Below, one piece after another: positions 20,688 to 29,399 of a stretch of DNA of 64,000 nt. The notes beneath the pieces are model-generated. The model was not told the DNA's origin and ran no database searches. It saw only the letters and a list, made by a program, of their open reading frames with translations. Source of the DNA: Actinoplanes cyaneus (lineage in GTDB: Bacteria; Actinomycetota; Actinomycetes; Mycobacteriales; Micromonosporaceae); assembly GCF_016862095.1 (NCBI RefSeq), contig NZ_BOMH01000004.1, positions 152,203 to 216,202 on the forward strand, written 5' to 3'. Position numbers and translations under genes: made by a program. Position 1 is the first letter of the stretch. Every line of letters starts with the position of its first letter.

Positions 20688-20960
20688 ATGACCGTCGTCG
20701 GAACACTCGTCGTCGAGGGACCCCCACGGTCCCTCACCACTCTCGCCCGCGCCGTCCCGATCACCGTGGACGGCGCGGTCAAGGGCCAGGTCCGGGCCGG
20801 GAAACGGCTCTCGCTGGCGCTCGCGCCGGGCTTGCACTCGGTTCAGGCGGGCGGCGGCGCGGCGTTGCCGGTGCGGCTCGGGCCGGGCCTGACCACCCGG
20901 GTCCGGGTCGAGCGGGACGCCGCCGGCAAGCTGCACCTCACGGAGATCGACCCCGCTTGA
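20688..20960 (+). CDS. Hypothetical protein, 90 aa
   Basis: Not recognised. It starts 10 bp after the PspC stop and is probably cotranscribed. It has no signal peptide or membrane span. The sequence is strand-rich (VVGTLVVEG, PITVDGAVKGQ, GLHSVQAGG, PVRLGPGLTTRVRVER), like a small beta-sandwich of the carboxypeptidase-regulatory or PEGA kind. The family is uncertain. Confidence 0.6.
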   Translation: MTVVGTLVVEGPPRSLTTLARAVPITVDGAVKGQVRAGKRLSLALAPGLHSVQAGGGAALPVRLGPGLTTRVRVERDAAGKLHLTEIDPA

Positions 20961-21063
20961 GGGGTACGCCGTGGGGCCGCCCCACGCGCGGCGGTGTCCA
21001 CCCGGCACCCCGCTGACGCCTCGCCGTGGCCGGCGGTCCGGGTGGACCGCCGGCCGACGATCG

Positions 21064-22542
21064 TCAGTGCGCGGCCGTGGCCGGGTCGATCAGGCGCAGG
21101 GCGAGCGCCGGGCACACGTTGACCGCCTTGCGGGCGCCGTCCTCGAGCCACGGCGGCAGCGGCGTCTGCGGGAACGCCGGGAAGCCGTTGTGGTCCAGCC
21201 GGATGATCTCCGGGGCGACCGCCGAGCAGAGCCCGTGCCCGTCGCACCGCGACCAGTCCAGTGCCAGCTTCCTGGCCCCTCGCTCGGCGGTGTAGGGCAG
21301 CGGCAGGATGCCCTTGGTCTGCTTGCCGCAGCCCTCCCCGTTGGCGTGCGCCTCGACGTCCTTGTGGAACACCTCGAGCGCGGAGAGCGCGAACCGTGAC
21401 GTGCCGTCCGGGTGGCTGCACGCGCCCCGGCCCTTGACCAGACCGGCGGCCTGGCGCACCTGCTCCAGCGCGGAGCCGCCGAGCGACACCAGGGTGACCG
21501 CGCGGGCCAGGTCGGGCAGGCCGAGCCGGCACGGGCCGCACTGGCCGGCCGACTCACCGGCCAGGTACTGCACGACCTGGGCGACCTCGCCGAGCGCGCA
21601 CGTCTTGGAGCCGATCGGGATCAGCATGCCGGCGCCGAGCGTGCCGCCGACCTTGGCGAACCCCTTGCGGGAGATCGTCACGGTCTGCGCCTGCTCCGCG
21701 GTGATCCACTTGCCGTGGTAACCGCCGACCAGCAGGCCCGGGCCGATGTCCGCGCCGCACATGGTGAGCACGTCCATCAGCGGGGTGCCGCTGGGCGCCT
21801 CGACCACGGCCGGTGCGCTGGACGCGCCGCCGACGGTCAGCATGACGGTGCCCGGCTCCTCCGGGATGCCGACCGAGTTGTACTCCCACGGCCCGAGCCG
21901 GGCCGCGATCGCCAGCTGTGAGTACGTCTCGGCGTTGGAGAGCAGCGTCGGCAGCCCCATCACGCCGTTGTCGCTGGACCGGACCTTGCGGCCGGGCGGG
22001 ATGTGCGCCTCGCCGTTGATGCCGCGGACCAGCGCGCCACCCTCACCGGAGATGAACCGGTGCGGGACCGTCACGATCCGGGTCGGGCACGGCATCTTCC
22101 GCTCGGCCAGGGCGGCCATCAGCGAGTTCTGCCCGATGCCGTCGTCGGCCACGCCGATGACGATCTCCTCGGCGTCCAGGGCGGCGGCGGCGAGCGCCGC
22201 GCCGTCCAGGATGAGGTGCGGGCTGCGGGTCAGGATCGCCTTGTCCTTCCAGGACGGCGGCTCACCCTCGGTGGCGTTGACCACGATCACCGGGGGCAGG
22301 TCCTGACGCTTGCAGGAGTCGATCACGGCGCGCACCTTGCGGGCGAACGGGAAGCCCGCGCCGCCGCGTCCGCGCAGCTCGATGCGGTCGGTGAGGCCGA
22401 TCAGCTCACCGGAGGACAGGGCCGCGAACCCGCCGTGCACCTCCTGGTGCGCGGCGAGGTCGAGCCGGCCGTACTCGTCGTAGCCCGCGGTGATCCGCGG
22501 GACGCCGATCGACGTGACGGGGGGAACCTGTGCGGTACTCAA
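21064..22542 (-). CDS. NuoF-like NADH:acceptor flavoprotein fused to a ferredoxin domain
   Basis: 492 residues. The first 410 resemble NuoF/HoxF: NADH site ELRGRGGAGFPFARK, FMN region VVNATEGEPPSWKDK, and an iron-sulfur motif GESAGQCGPCRLG with GACSHP. The first Cys of the usual ESCGxCxPCR motif is Ala here, so the cluster has one ligand fewer or uses another. The last 75 residues form a single-cluster ferredoxin (CDGHGLCSAVAPEII, then NVCPALAL). The start overlaps the stop of the upstream membrane gene by four bases, so the two make one electron-transfer unit, probably passing electrons from NADH to membrane haem. It is not part of a full complex I operon. Confidence 0.85.
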   Translation of the reverse strand: MSTAQVPPVTSIGVPRITAGYDEYGRLDLAAHQEVHGGFAALSSGELIGLTDRIELRGRGGAGFPFARKVRAVIDSCKRQDLPPVIVVNATEGEPPSWKDKAILTRSPHLILDGAALAAAALDAEEIVIGVADDGIGQNSLMAALAERKMPCPTRIVTVPHRFISGEGGALVRGINGEAHIPPGRKVRSSDNGVMGLPTLLSNAETYSQLAIAARLGPWEYNSVGIPEEPGTVMLTVGGASSAPAVVEAPSGTPLMDVLTMCGADIGPGLLVGGYHGKWITAEQAQTVTISRKGFAKVGGTLGAGMLIPIGSKTCALGEVAQVVQYLAGESAGQCGPCRLGLPDLARAVTLVSLGGSALEQVRQAAGLVKGRGACSHPDGTSRFALSALEVFHKDVEAHANGEGCGKQTKGILPLPYTAERGARKLALDWSRCDGHGLCSAVAPEIIRLDHNGFPAFPQTPLPPWLEDGARKAVNVCPALALRLIDPATAAH

Positions 22543-24302
22543 TTCCGGTCACCACGCAGCTGCGAGAAGTAGGACTCGTCGTCGTCGCGGCCACGGCCGC
22601 GCGGGGCCTCGGCGGCGGCGCGGCGGGAGCGGCGGGCGTCGACCAGGGTGTCGTCGTCCGCGTACTGCCCGTCGGCCAGGTCGACGAACTGGCTGCGGCT
22701 GTGCCGGCCGTCGTCGGCGCGGCGGCGTCCACCGCTGCGCGGCTCGTCGTCCTCGTCGTAGCGCGGGGTGCGCTGCCGCGGGACGTCGTCGTAGCGGGGG
22801 GGCTCGTCGTCCTCGGCGCGGCGGCGGCCACCACGGGACCGGTCGTCCTCGTAGTAGTCGTCGTCGGCGGCGTACCGGCGCATGCGGGTCTGGCTGTCCT
22901 CCAGCCGCATCCGGGTGCCCGTCTCGGTCAGCTCGTCACGCCGCATCCGGGTGCCGGTCTCGGCGAGCTCGTCACGCCGCATCCGGGCGCCCGTGTCGGC
23001 CGGCTCGTCACGGCGCATCCGCGTGCCCGTCTCGGTCAGCTCGTCACGGCGCATCCGGGTACCGGTCTCGTCGGGGCGCAGCCGCGTGCCGGTGTCCTCC
23101 ATCGAGGTGCGGGACCGGCGCGGGCGCGGCTCCTCCACCACCTCGTCGTCGGCGAACCGGCGGCCACGCGGGCGCGGCCCGTCGTCGTAGTACTCCTCGT
23201 CGCGGCGGCGGGAGCGCGGGACCGGCTCCTCGTACCGGTCGTCGTCGAAGTCGCGGCGCGACACCGCGCGGGTCGGCTCGTCGAAACGGTCCTCGTCCGA
23301 GCGGCGCTGACGCGGGGCCGGTGCCGGAGCCTCCAGCTCACGCATCTCACGCATCCCGCGCGGCTCCGGCTCGGGCTCGGGCATCATCGGCGCCACGGCC
23401 GGGCTGATCGGCGCGACGGCCGGCGGGGCCGCGGCCGGCACCCAGCTGCTCACCGGCGGAGCGGCCTGCACCAGGTCGGCGCCGAGCTGCTCGCGGTCAC
23501 GGCCGCCGCCACCACCCCACCGGTTGCGCGGGGCGCTGGTGGTGGGCACCACCGCGCTGGTGCTCGGCTTGGCCGCGCCGACCCCGGCCGGGGACGCGAA
23601 GTCCTTGCGGCGGTTGAGGCTGACCGAGAGCCGGACGGCGAGGCCGATGAGCACGAGCAGGACGCAGACGACGTAGCTGACGATCACCCAGGTCGCCGCG
23701 GCGCGGCCGGCGCTGAGGCCGTGGACCAGGGCGATCGGCCACATCAGGTACGACACCGAGTGGATCGCGCGCCACATCCACGGCTTGCCGCGGCCGATGA
23801 ACCGGGCCCGCGCCAGCCCGCTCCACATCACCAGCACCATGATGTAGCCGGAGAGCTGTCCCAGGCCGATGTACAGCGTGTTGGTCGGCGTGATGAACGG
23901 GATGAAGATGTCGATGACCCGGATGTGGGACTCGACGGTCTTGGTCCACAGGTGGAAGGCGAGTGACGCGATCGCCATCACGCCCGTGGTCCGGTGGGTG
24001 GACTGCAGAAGGACGCGCTGCCTGATGGTGAGGACCAGGCGGTCGGTCGAGACCAGGCCGACCATGATGGTGATCGAGAGCGACACAAGGGTGAGAACAC
24101 CCATGTAGTACTCCGCGTACATGAAGAAGTAGACGTATCCCACGCGGCCGGGCGCGGTCATCATCGCGACCGCCCAGACTGCCGCCAGGACGCAGACCAC
24201 CAGCAGGACAACCGCTCCCGGGGGCACGGAACGGCTGCCGGTGGAGCCGATGTCGACCGCGACCCTACTCGCGGCGCCTTCTTTGTTCTTCGACCGGGCC
24301 AT
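22539..24302 (-). CDS. Ferric reductase-like diheme membrane protein with long charged tail
   Basis: 587 residues. Residues 20-250 carry six or so membrane spans of the ferric reductase/cytochrome b561-like type. Four His in membrane helices (STHRTTG, LAFHLWTK, RAIHSVSY, ALVHGL) fit two b-haems. From about residue 270 the protein is cytoplasmic-looking, Pro/Ala rich and then extremely rich in Arg, Asp and Glu. It includes about five 12-residue units like TGTRMRRDELTE (residues about 402-470). ATG 24302 has GAGGAG upstream. It is translationally coupled to the NuoF-ferredoxin gene, the likely electron donor. Final acceptor unknown. Confidence 0.85.
   Translation of the reverse strand: MARSKNKEGAASRVAVDIGSTGSRSVPPGAVVLLVVCVLAAVWAVAMMTAPGRVGYVYFFMYAEYYMGVLTLVSLSITIMVGLVSTDRLVLTIRQRVLLQSTHRTTGVMAIASLAFHLWTKTVESHIRVIDIFIPFITPTNTLYIGLGQLSGYIMVLVMWSGLARARFIGRGKPWMWRAIHSVSYLMWPIALVHGLSAGRAAATWVIVSYVVCVLLVLIGLAVRLSVSLNRRKDFASPAGVGAAKPSTSAVVPTTSAPRNRWGGGGGRDREQLGADLVQAAPPVSSWVPAAAPPAVAPISPAVAPMMPEPEPEPRGMREMRELEAPAPAPRQRRSDEDRFDEPTRAVSRRDFDDDRYEEPVPRSRRRDEEYYDDGPRPRGRRFADDEVVEEPRPRRSRTSMEDTGTRLRPDETGTRMRRDELTETGTRMRRDEPADTGARMRRDELAETGTRMRRDELTETGTRMRLEDSQTRMRRYAADDDYYEDDRSRGGRRRAEDDEPPRYDDVPRQRTPRYDEDDEPRSGGRRRADDGRHSRSQFVDLADGQYADDDTLVDARRSRRAAAEAPRGRGRDDDESYFSQLRGDRN
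22895..23095 (-). repeat. 36-bp tandem repeats inside the membrane protein gene
   Basis: Five successive units encode TGTRMRRDELTE and variants (LTE, PAD, LAE). The DNA copies differ by only a few bases. The period is a multiple of three, so copy number can change without a frameshift. Confidence 0.8.
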
Positions 24303-24678
24303 TGACTCCTCGTTTTCCGCAACGGTCACGTCCCGTGGGCGGTGGGACGCCGGCGTTCGTGGGGAACGCCCCGTGCTCAAGTTCTCCCGGACCCGTCCGC
24401 GGCGTTGCTTTCCCCTGCGATGCCCCGGCCGTGTCCTCCCCGGATTACGTGGCGGACGGGGCTTCGGATGAACGCGTGCGAAATTTCTGGGCGACTCTTT
24501 TAAGTGATCGCGTCGCTACCGTTCGCACATGCCACCTGAGCTGCGGGAATGACGTTTTCCCCGGGTTCTTAAGCAAGAAATAAGGTGCGCCATGGAGTGA
24601 CCGCCGCCACCCGGTGAACCATTCGGCCCGGCTGGGCGAACTTACTGGTGAAGGGAACGTACGAGAAGGGGGATCGAC

Positions 24679-25476
24679 GTGCGGCATCTCACCGCGCTGT
24701 TCGCGGCCACGCTCGCCGGGGCCGCGCTCGGCGCGAGCAGCCTGACCGCGCCGGCCCGGGCCGACGTGCCGGGGTTCGCGCTCAGCATCACCGCACCCGC
24801 CACGTTCCAGGCCGGCGGCAACGCCAAGACGGTGACCGCGGTCGCCACCTCGGACCAGGCGCGCTGCCGCAAGGTGCGCTGGACGCTGGTGGTCCGCGGC
24901 GGCGAGGTCCCGCTGAACCGGATCGGGGTCACCCGGGTCGAGGACTCCGGCGAGTTCCCGACCCAGGTCAGCGTGAACGGCGACACCGCGACCATCGTCG
25001 ACCAGCAGCTCGACCCGGGCACGCTGTGCCGCAACCGCACCGTCACCGGCAAGTGGCAGCTGCGCGTCAGCGGCAACGACGGCGGCGAGGTCGGCCTCGA
25101 GGTCCGCGCGGCGGACGCCGTGAACACGCAGCTGACCTCGAACACCGCGACGACCGAGGTGACCACGAAGGTCGCCACCGCCTCGCCCACGCCGAAGCCG
25201 AGCCGCACCACGGCTTCCCCCTCGGCGGAACCCACCGAGGAGGAGGCGGAGGACGAGCCGACCGAGGCGGCCGTCAAGCCCCCGGTGAACACCACCAGCG
25301 CCACCGCGCTCGTCCCGGCCTCCGCCGGTCAGAGCAACCTGCTCGGCCCGGGCCTGATCGTCGGCGGTGTGTTCTTCTTCCTCGGCCTGCTGCTCCTACT
25401 GCGACTGCGCGCGCGGACGAAGGAGGCGCGCCGCGAGGCCGGGACGCTGCCGACCGGTTTCTACACGATGCCGTGA
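24679..25476 (+). CDS. Exported, membrane-anchored hypothetical protein
   Basis: 265 residues with a Sec signal peptide (LTALFAATLAGAALGASSLT, cleavage near ARA-DVP), a beta-rich ectodomain with two Cys (ARCRKVRW and TLCRNRT) that could form a disulphide, a Thr/Pro/Glu linker (about 165-205), and a C-terminal membrane helix (LLGPGLIVGGVFFFLGLLLL) followed by RLRARTKEARRE. It is thus a wall-side domain tethered by its C-terminus. The GTG start at 24679 follows AAGGGGG. Function unknown. It is divergent from the redox pair across a 376-bp gap in which I see no further gene. Confidence 0.8.
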   Translation: MRHLTALFAATLAGAALGASSLTAPARADVPGFALSITAPATFQAGGNAKTVTAVATSDQARCRKVRWTLVVRGGEVPLNRIGVTRVEDSGEFPTQVSVNGDTATIVDQQLDPGTLCRNRTVTGKWQLRVSGNDGGEVGLEVRAADAVNTQLTSNTATTEVTTKVATASPTPKPSRTTASPSAEPTEEEAEDEPTEAAVKPPVNTTSATALVPASAGQSNLLGPGLIVGGVFFFLGLLLLLRLRARTKEARREAGTLPTGFYTMP

Positions 25477-25589
25477 ACCGCGCGGTCCATCCCCTCTCCT
25501 TCTGGGTGATTTCCGCCCTGACGGGCGTTTTGGGGTCTACGGTGCCTTTACCGTGATCCACAACGTCACCGTCCATAGGGGAGGACCTC

Positions 25590-26183
25590 GTGGCTCGTAC
25601 CGCCAGAATCTCGGGCGCGGTCGGCGCGCTCGCCCTGGTCACCGTCGCCGTGCCGGCCGGCGTGTCGTTCGCCGGCACCGACCAGCGGGCGCCGGAGCCG
25701 GCCTCCCGCCCGGCCTCCACCCAGGAGGAGAGCTTCCTGGGTGGCGTGCCGCAGATCCCGGCGGCCCTCCAGCCGCCGGCCGGCAACGTGCTGCACGCCG
25801 TGCTCAAGGCCCGCGGCGTGCAGATCTACGAGTGCAAACGCAGCATGTGGCAGCCGCTGGAGCCGGCCGCGTCGCTGACCGGCGTCACGATGAGCCCGGT
25901 CCGCAAGGTGACCGCCGTCCACTTCCGCGGCCCGGCGTGGGTCTCCGACCAGGACGGCTCGATGGTCCAGGGCACCGACCCGATCACCGCGCCCGACACG
26001 TCCCAACTGCTCTACAAGGCCACCGGCAACCGCGGCGGCGGCCTGTTCGGCGCGGTCACCTACATCCAGCGCATCGACCTGCAGGGCGGCGTCGCCCCGT
26101 CGAAGTCCTGCGGCGGCAACGACCCGGTGGCGGTCCCGTTCCGAGCCGTCTTCCGCTTCTTCACCAAGAAGCCGTCCCCGTAG
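25590..26183 (+). CDS. Secreted DUF3455 protein
   Basis: 197 residues with a signal peptide (RISGAVGALALVTVAVPAG). The mature part matches the DUF3455 pattern: GVQIYECK near the start, then VHFRGPAWVSDQDGSMVQG, and finally GAVTYIQRIDLQGGVAP. The domain has no established role; in some fungi and bacteria it is a secreted or malate-related surface protein. GTG 25590 is preceded by GGGGAGG. A small hairpin with a T-run (CGCCC-TGAC-GGGCG-TTTT, 25514-25531) lies between this gene and the one before, probably ending the upstream transcript. Confidence 0.8.
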   Translation: MARTARISGAVGALALVTVAVPAGVSFAGTDQRAPEPASRPASTQEESFLGGVPQIPAALQPPAGNVLHAVLKARGVQIYECKRSMWQPLEPAASLTGVTMSPVRKVTAVHFRGPAWVSDQDGSMVQGTDPITAPDTSQLLYKATGNRGGGLFGAVTYIQRIDLQGGVAPSKSCGGNDPVAVPFRAVFRFFTKKPSP

Positions 26184-26282
26184 GCGCGCGCCCGCCGGTA
26201 TCGCCGTCGCCGGTGTCACGGTGATCCGGAAGCCGTTCCCGTGAGCCATCGGCCCCGCCGCACGCCACCGCGACGCTGGGCT

Positions 26283-26325
26283 CGGCGGCGATGCCGCACG
26301 GGCGGCCGCTCTTCGCCGCGCACAC
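26283..26325 (+). pseudogene. Displaced fragment of the SCO6745-like gene
   Basis: These 43 bases are identical, in inverted orientation, to 62376-62418 inside the SCO6745-family gene. They read AMPHGRPLFAAHT in the frame starting at 26291. After 26325 the similarity stops. No start site or full-length reading frame supports a gene here, so I read it as a decayed or copied fragment in the gap between the DUF3455 gene and the second PP2C gene. Confidence 0.65.
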
Positions 26326-26450
26326 CGCGAACGGCGCGGACAACACCATCCGCCTGGAGCTGCAGCGGCCCCGAGCCCGCGCGTTCGCGGCCAGGCCGCC
26401 CGGTCGAGCCGGCGGCGCGCGTCACTCTTCCGGCTGGTGCCCGCTCAGGC

Positions 26451-26573
26451 GGCCAGGGCTGTGCCGTGGCGTTGCCCTGACCGCCCCGCGCTCAGCGTGG
26501 CCGGGACCGGTCAGGTGACGGTCAGGGCTATGGCGGTGGCGTTGTCCTGGCCGCCCGCGGTCAGCGTGGCGTC
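26451..26573 (-). repeat. Degenerate tandem duplication of the PP2C gene 3' end
   Basis: The segment 26451-26503 aligns with 26520-26571, the last coding bases of the PP2C gene, at roughly 80 per cent identity with one gap (period about 69 bp). The outer copy is non-coding. See the other gene-end duplications at 33018, 37466 and 43894. Confidence 0.6.
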
Positions 26574-27251
26574 GAGCAGGGCACGGACCACGGCGGCCGG
26601 GGTCCCGGCGGCCAGCAGGCGGGACAGGGTCTGGTAGTCGAGCTGCCCCGACACCCCATCCGTGCACAGCAGCAGCCGGTCACCGGGCAGGAGCGCGACG
26701 TCCAGGACGTCGGGGGCCGGGTGGTCCGGGTGACCGGCGTACCGGGTGAGGCGGTAGCCGTCGGCGTGCGCCCGGGCGTCGGACGCCGCATACCAGCCGT
26801 GGACCAGGCCGAGCCAGGCGACCGTGTGGTCGACGGTGAGCAGTTCCAGCAGGCCACCGCGGAGACGGTACGCCCGCGAGTCGCCGAGCTGGGTGATCCG
26901 CACGGCCGCCTCGCCGTCGTCGCCGGCCCCGGTCAGGGCGGTCAGGGTGCAGCCGGTCAGGCCGTCCAGGGTGCGGGATCTACGCCGTACGGCGGAATGC
27001 ACTTGATCGACAGCGGCTCGCAGCGCGGCCGGGGAGGGACCGGTGTGCTCCCTCGCGAAGGTGTCGACGGCGAGCCGGCCCGCGGCCGCGCTGCCCTCCC
27101 CCGCGCCCATCCCGTCGGCGATGATCGCGAGCGGCCGGTCACCGTCGAGGTGCAGCACGTCGTAGTTGCGGTCGTAACGGTTGCCGGTCACGCTCCCGGC
27201 CGCGCCCCGCAGCGTGCGTTCCCCGATCCGCCATGCGGTCTCGCCGCTCAC
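26511..27251 (-). CDS. PP2C-like protein phosphatase
   Basis: Second PP2C-type phosphatase, about 246 residues. Motifs: AIIADGMGAGEGS, ITQLGDSRAYRLRGG, LLLCTDGVSGQL and AGGQDNATAIALTV, so both metal-binding Asp are kept. The N-terminal acidic motif is weaker (RNYDVLHLDGD) than in the enzyme at 14881. The GTG at 27251 has GGGGGAG just upstream; a longer form from ATG 27296 would add 15 low-complexity residues. No kinase is adjacent. The 3' end is duplicated downstream. Confidence 0.85.
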   Translation of the reverse strand: MSGETAWRIGERTLRGAAGSVTGNRYDRNYDVLHLDGDRPLAIIADGMGAGEGSAAAGRLAVDTFAREHTGPSPAALRAAVDQVHSAVRRRSRTLDGLTGCTLTALTGAGDDGEAAVRITQLGDSRAYRLRGGLLELLTVDHTVAWLGLVHGWYAASDARAHADGYRLTRYAGHPDHPAPDVLDVALLPGDRLLLCTDGVSGQLDYQTLSRLLAAGTPAAVVRALLDATLTAGGQDNATAIALTVT

Positions 27252-27392
27252 GTCTCCCCCTGTCGAGCCGGCACCGTCTGCCGCCGCAGCCATCATGCGG
27301 GACGGAGGCCACCGGGGCGAGCCGGGCGTGACTCGCGGCCGGCCGGAGCACCACGGGCTGGTGACCGGTCGGCCGGAGGACGACGGAAAGGA

Positions 27393-27424
27393 ACCCCCGC
27401 CCCGGGCATGAACGGGGCGGGGGT
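27393..27424 (-). terminator. Hairpin terminator of the cellulase gene
   Basis: Perfect 12-bp stem (ACCCCCGCCCCG and its complement) with an 8-base loop, starting 17 bases beyond the cellulase stop on the minus strand. Confidence 0.85.
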
Positions 27425-27440
27425 CCGGTCTTTCAGCTGA

Positions 27441-29213
27441 TCAGAGCGCCGGGTAGGCGTTCGTCATCAGTTGCTGGAACTGCGCCGAGAACCAGGCGCC
27501 GGAGATCGGCGCGTTCGGCAGGGCGCCGCTCATGCTGTTGCCGTTGCGGGCGTTACCGGTGTAGGTCGGGTCGCACATCCGGTCGAAGCCCTTGCCCTCG
27601 TCGTTCGGGATGAGGGTCGAGGAGCCGTCCGACTCGCCCGGGGGCTTGACCCAGACGTAGGCGTCGATGCCGGCCTCCGGAGCCGCCTTGGGCCGCTCGC
27701 CGATGCCCGCACCGGACTGGTTGCACCAGTTGCCGGCGTGGATGCGGCGGTCGATCCGCGACTCGTTGACGTAGGTGTCGACGTTGGTGGACGTGCTGGC
27801 CGCGGTGGGCCGGGCCGAGCCGCCCCAGCCGTTGCGGGACGTGTCGATCAGCATGCCGATGTTGTTGTTGAAGCCGATCGAGACCAGCTTGGTGCGGAAC
27901 GCCTGGGCGAACGTCAGCTCGTCGCTGTACTGGTTCCAGTCGATCCACTTGGACTGGCGGATGCTCTGGCCGCCGACCGTGACGCTCGGCTGGATGTACG
28001 GCTCCCGCAGCGCCGAGTAGTTGGCGGTGTTGGTGATGAAGCCGGTGACGTTGTTGACGCTGCCGGACGCCTTCGCGGCCTCCAGCATGATGTCGGCGGT
28101 CGGGCCGAAGTTCGAGTCCCAGCCGATCCAGCCGTGGTGGGCGGCGTCCACGTAGTTGTAGCTGTTGCTCAGGGCGCCGAGCTTGTTCAGGGCGTAACCG
28201 ATGCCCTGGACGTACCCGCCGTTGGCCTTCATCGTGTCGCACATCGCCGTGCCGCCGGCCTGGCCGGAGGTGTTGGTGACGAGGTTCGGCAGCGAGTCGA
28301 TCTCGACGATGTTGATGATCCGCAGGTTCTTGTACTTCGCGTCGGCCTCGATCGCGGCGATCGGATCGATGTACTCGCTCTTGTACCGCGGCAGGTCGTT
28401 CGGCCCGAGCTCACCGTTGGAGGCGAGCGCGGCGCAGTCGCGGCCGGGCAGGTTGTAGATCACGAACTGGATGTAGCCGGCGCCCTGGGCGAGCGCGGCG
28501 TCCAGGTGGTCACGGACGCCCATCGAGCCGTTCGAGCTGCTGCTGTCGGTGCCCTCGATCGCGGCGATCCGGTCCAGCCAGACGGCGGTCGGGTTGCTGG
28601 AGATGCGGCTGCCGCCGGGCTCGGCGTCGGCCTTCGCCTTCCACTCCGGGTTGACGTAGCCCTTGGCCCCCGCGTACGGGTTGTCGACCTTCACGCCCGG
28701 GTTCGTCGAGGTCGAGGGGCTGACCGACGGGCTGACCGAGGTCGACGGCGAGGTGGACACCGAGGCCGACGGCGAGGCCGAGCCGGACGGGACGGTGCCG
28801 GTGCAGGCGGTGCCGTTCAGCTTGAACGTCGCGGGAGCGGTGTTCGTCCCCGAGTAGTTCGCGTTGAAGCCGAAGTTGGCGGTGGCGCCGGTGCCGAGCG
28901 AGGCCGCCCACGACGGGTTCGCCGCGGTGACGTTCGCCCCGGACTGGGTGATGGTGGCGCTCCAGCCCTGCGTGATCGTCTGATTCCCGGACCAGGCCCA
29001 GGTCAGGTTCCATCCGCCGGAGATCGCTTCACCGAGGTTGGTGACGGTCACGTTGCCGGTGAAGCCGGTCGACCACTGGTTCACCGAATAGTCGACGCGA
29101 CAGCCGGCGGCCGCGCTGGCTTCGGTCGACATCGCGACCGCGCCGGCACCGGCCACGACGCTCACGGCGGCGGCAGCCGTGAGCGCCCGGGCGCGGGTGG
29201 AGATGGGTCTCAT
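27441..29213 (-). CDS. Secreted GH6 cellulase (exo-type) with CBM2
   Basis: 590 residues. Signal peptide (RALTAAAAVSVVAGAGAVAM), then a family 2 cellulose-binding module at about 36-138 (CRVDYSVNQWSTGFTGNVTV, closing Cys in LNGTACTG), a Ser/Pro/Thr linker (143-172), and a GH6 domain. Conserved GH6 features are VIYNLPGRDCAALASNGEL with the general-acid Asp, YIDPIAAIE, DAAHHGWIGWDSN and MLIDTSRNGWGG. The long loops (around NWCNQSGAGIGERPKA) suggest a tunnel-type cellobiohydrolase like Thermobifida Cel6B, not an endoglucanase. GAGGAG precedes the ATG. A CebR-type operator at 29315 indicates cellobiose induction. Confidence 0.95.
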   Translation of the reverse strand: MRPISTRARALTAAAAVSVVAGAGAVAMSTEASAAAGCRVDYSVNQWSTGFTGNVTVTNLGEAISGGWNLTWAWSGNQTITQGWSATITQSGANVTAANPSWAASLGTGATANFGFNANYSGTNTAPATFKLNGTACTGTVPSGSASPSASVSTSPSTSVSPSVSPSTSTNPGVKVDNPYAGAKGYVNPEWKAKADAEPGGSRISSNPTAVWLDRIAAIEGTDSSSSNGSMGVRDHLDAALAQGAGYIQFVIYNLPGRDCAALASNGELGPNDLPRYKSEYIDPIAAIEADAKYKNLRIINIVEIDSLPNLVTNTSGQAGGTAMCDTMKANGGYVQGIGYALNKLGALSNSYNYVDAAHHGWIGWDSNFGPTADIMLEAAKASGSVNNVTGFITNTANYSALREPYIQPSVTVGGQSIRQSKWIDWNQYSDELTFAQAFRTKLVSIGFNNNIGMLIDTSRNGWGGSARPTAASTSTNVDTYVNESRIDRRIHAGNWCNQSGAGIGERPKAAPEAGIDAYVWVKPPGESDGSSTLIPNDEGKGFDRMCDPTYTGNARNGNSMSGALPNAPISGAWFSAQFQQLMTNAYPAL

Positions 29214-29314
29214 CAGGACTCCTCGAGACGTGCGGCGGCGCCAGTGATCAGCGCCAATGGGAGCGACGGCCGAAACATCGGTGGGGATCGTTGGCCGACC
29301 AGCCCAGCATTACA

Positions 29315-29328
29315 TGGGAGCGCTCCCA
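29315..29328 (-). promoter_or_regulatory. CebR-type operator upstream of the cellulase
   Basis: TGGGAGCGCTCCCA is a perfect 14-bp palindrome identical to the known binding site of CebR, the LacI-family cellobiose-responsive repressor of Streptomyces and Thermobifida. It is 102 bp upstream of the start. A half-site (TGGGAGCGA, 29258-29266) lies closer. No cebR gene is in the window. Confidence 0.85.
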
Positions 29329-29356
29329 GCGCAATGATCCGGAAACAGAAACGCAA

Positions 29357-29384
29357 CAGGGCCCGGCCGTGAGGCCGAGCCCTG
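29357..29384 (-). terminator. Hairpin after the GGDEF gene
   Basis: Arms 29357-29368 and 29373-29384 pair over 12 bp with one wobble on the minus strand and a GTGA loop, 16 bp beyond the stop. Confidence 0.75.
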
Positions 29385-29399
29385 GTCACCGTCCTGCGC

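Noticed and set aside
26291..26518. Small frame beginning MPHGRPLFAAHT as a gene
   Set aside because: Only the first 43 bases match a real gene; the rest has no family resemblance and no ribosome binding site.
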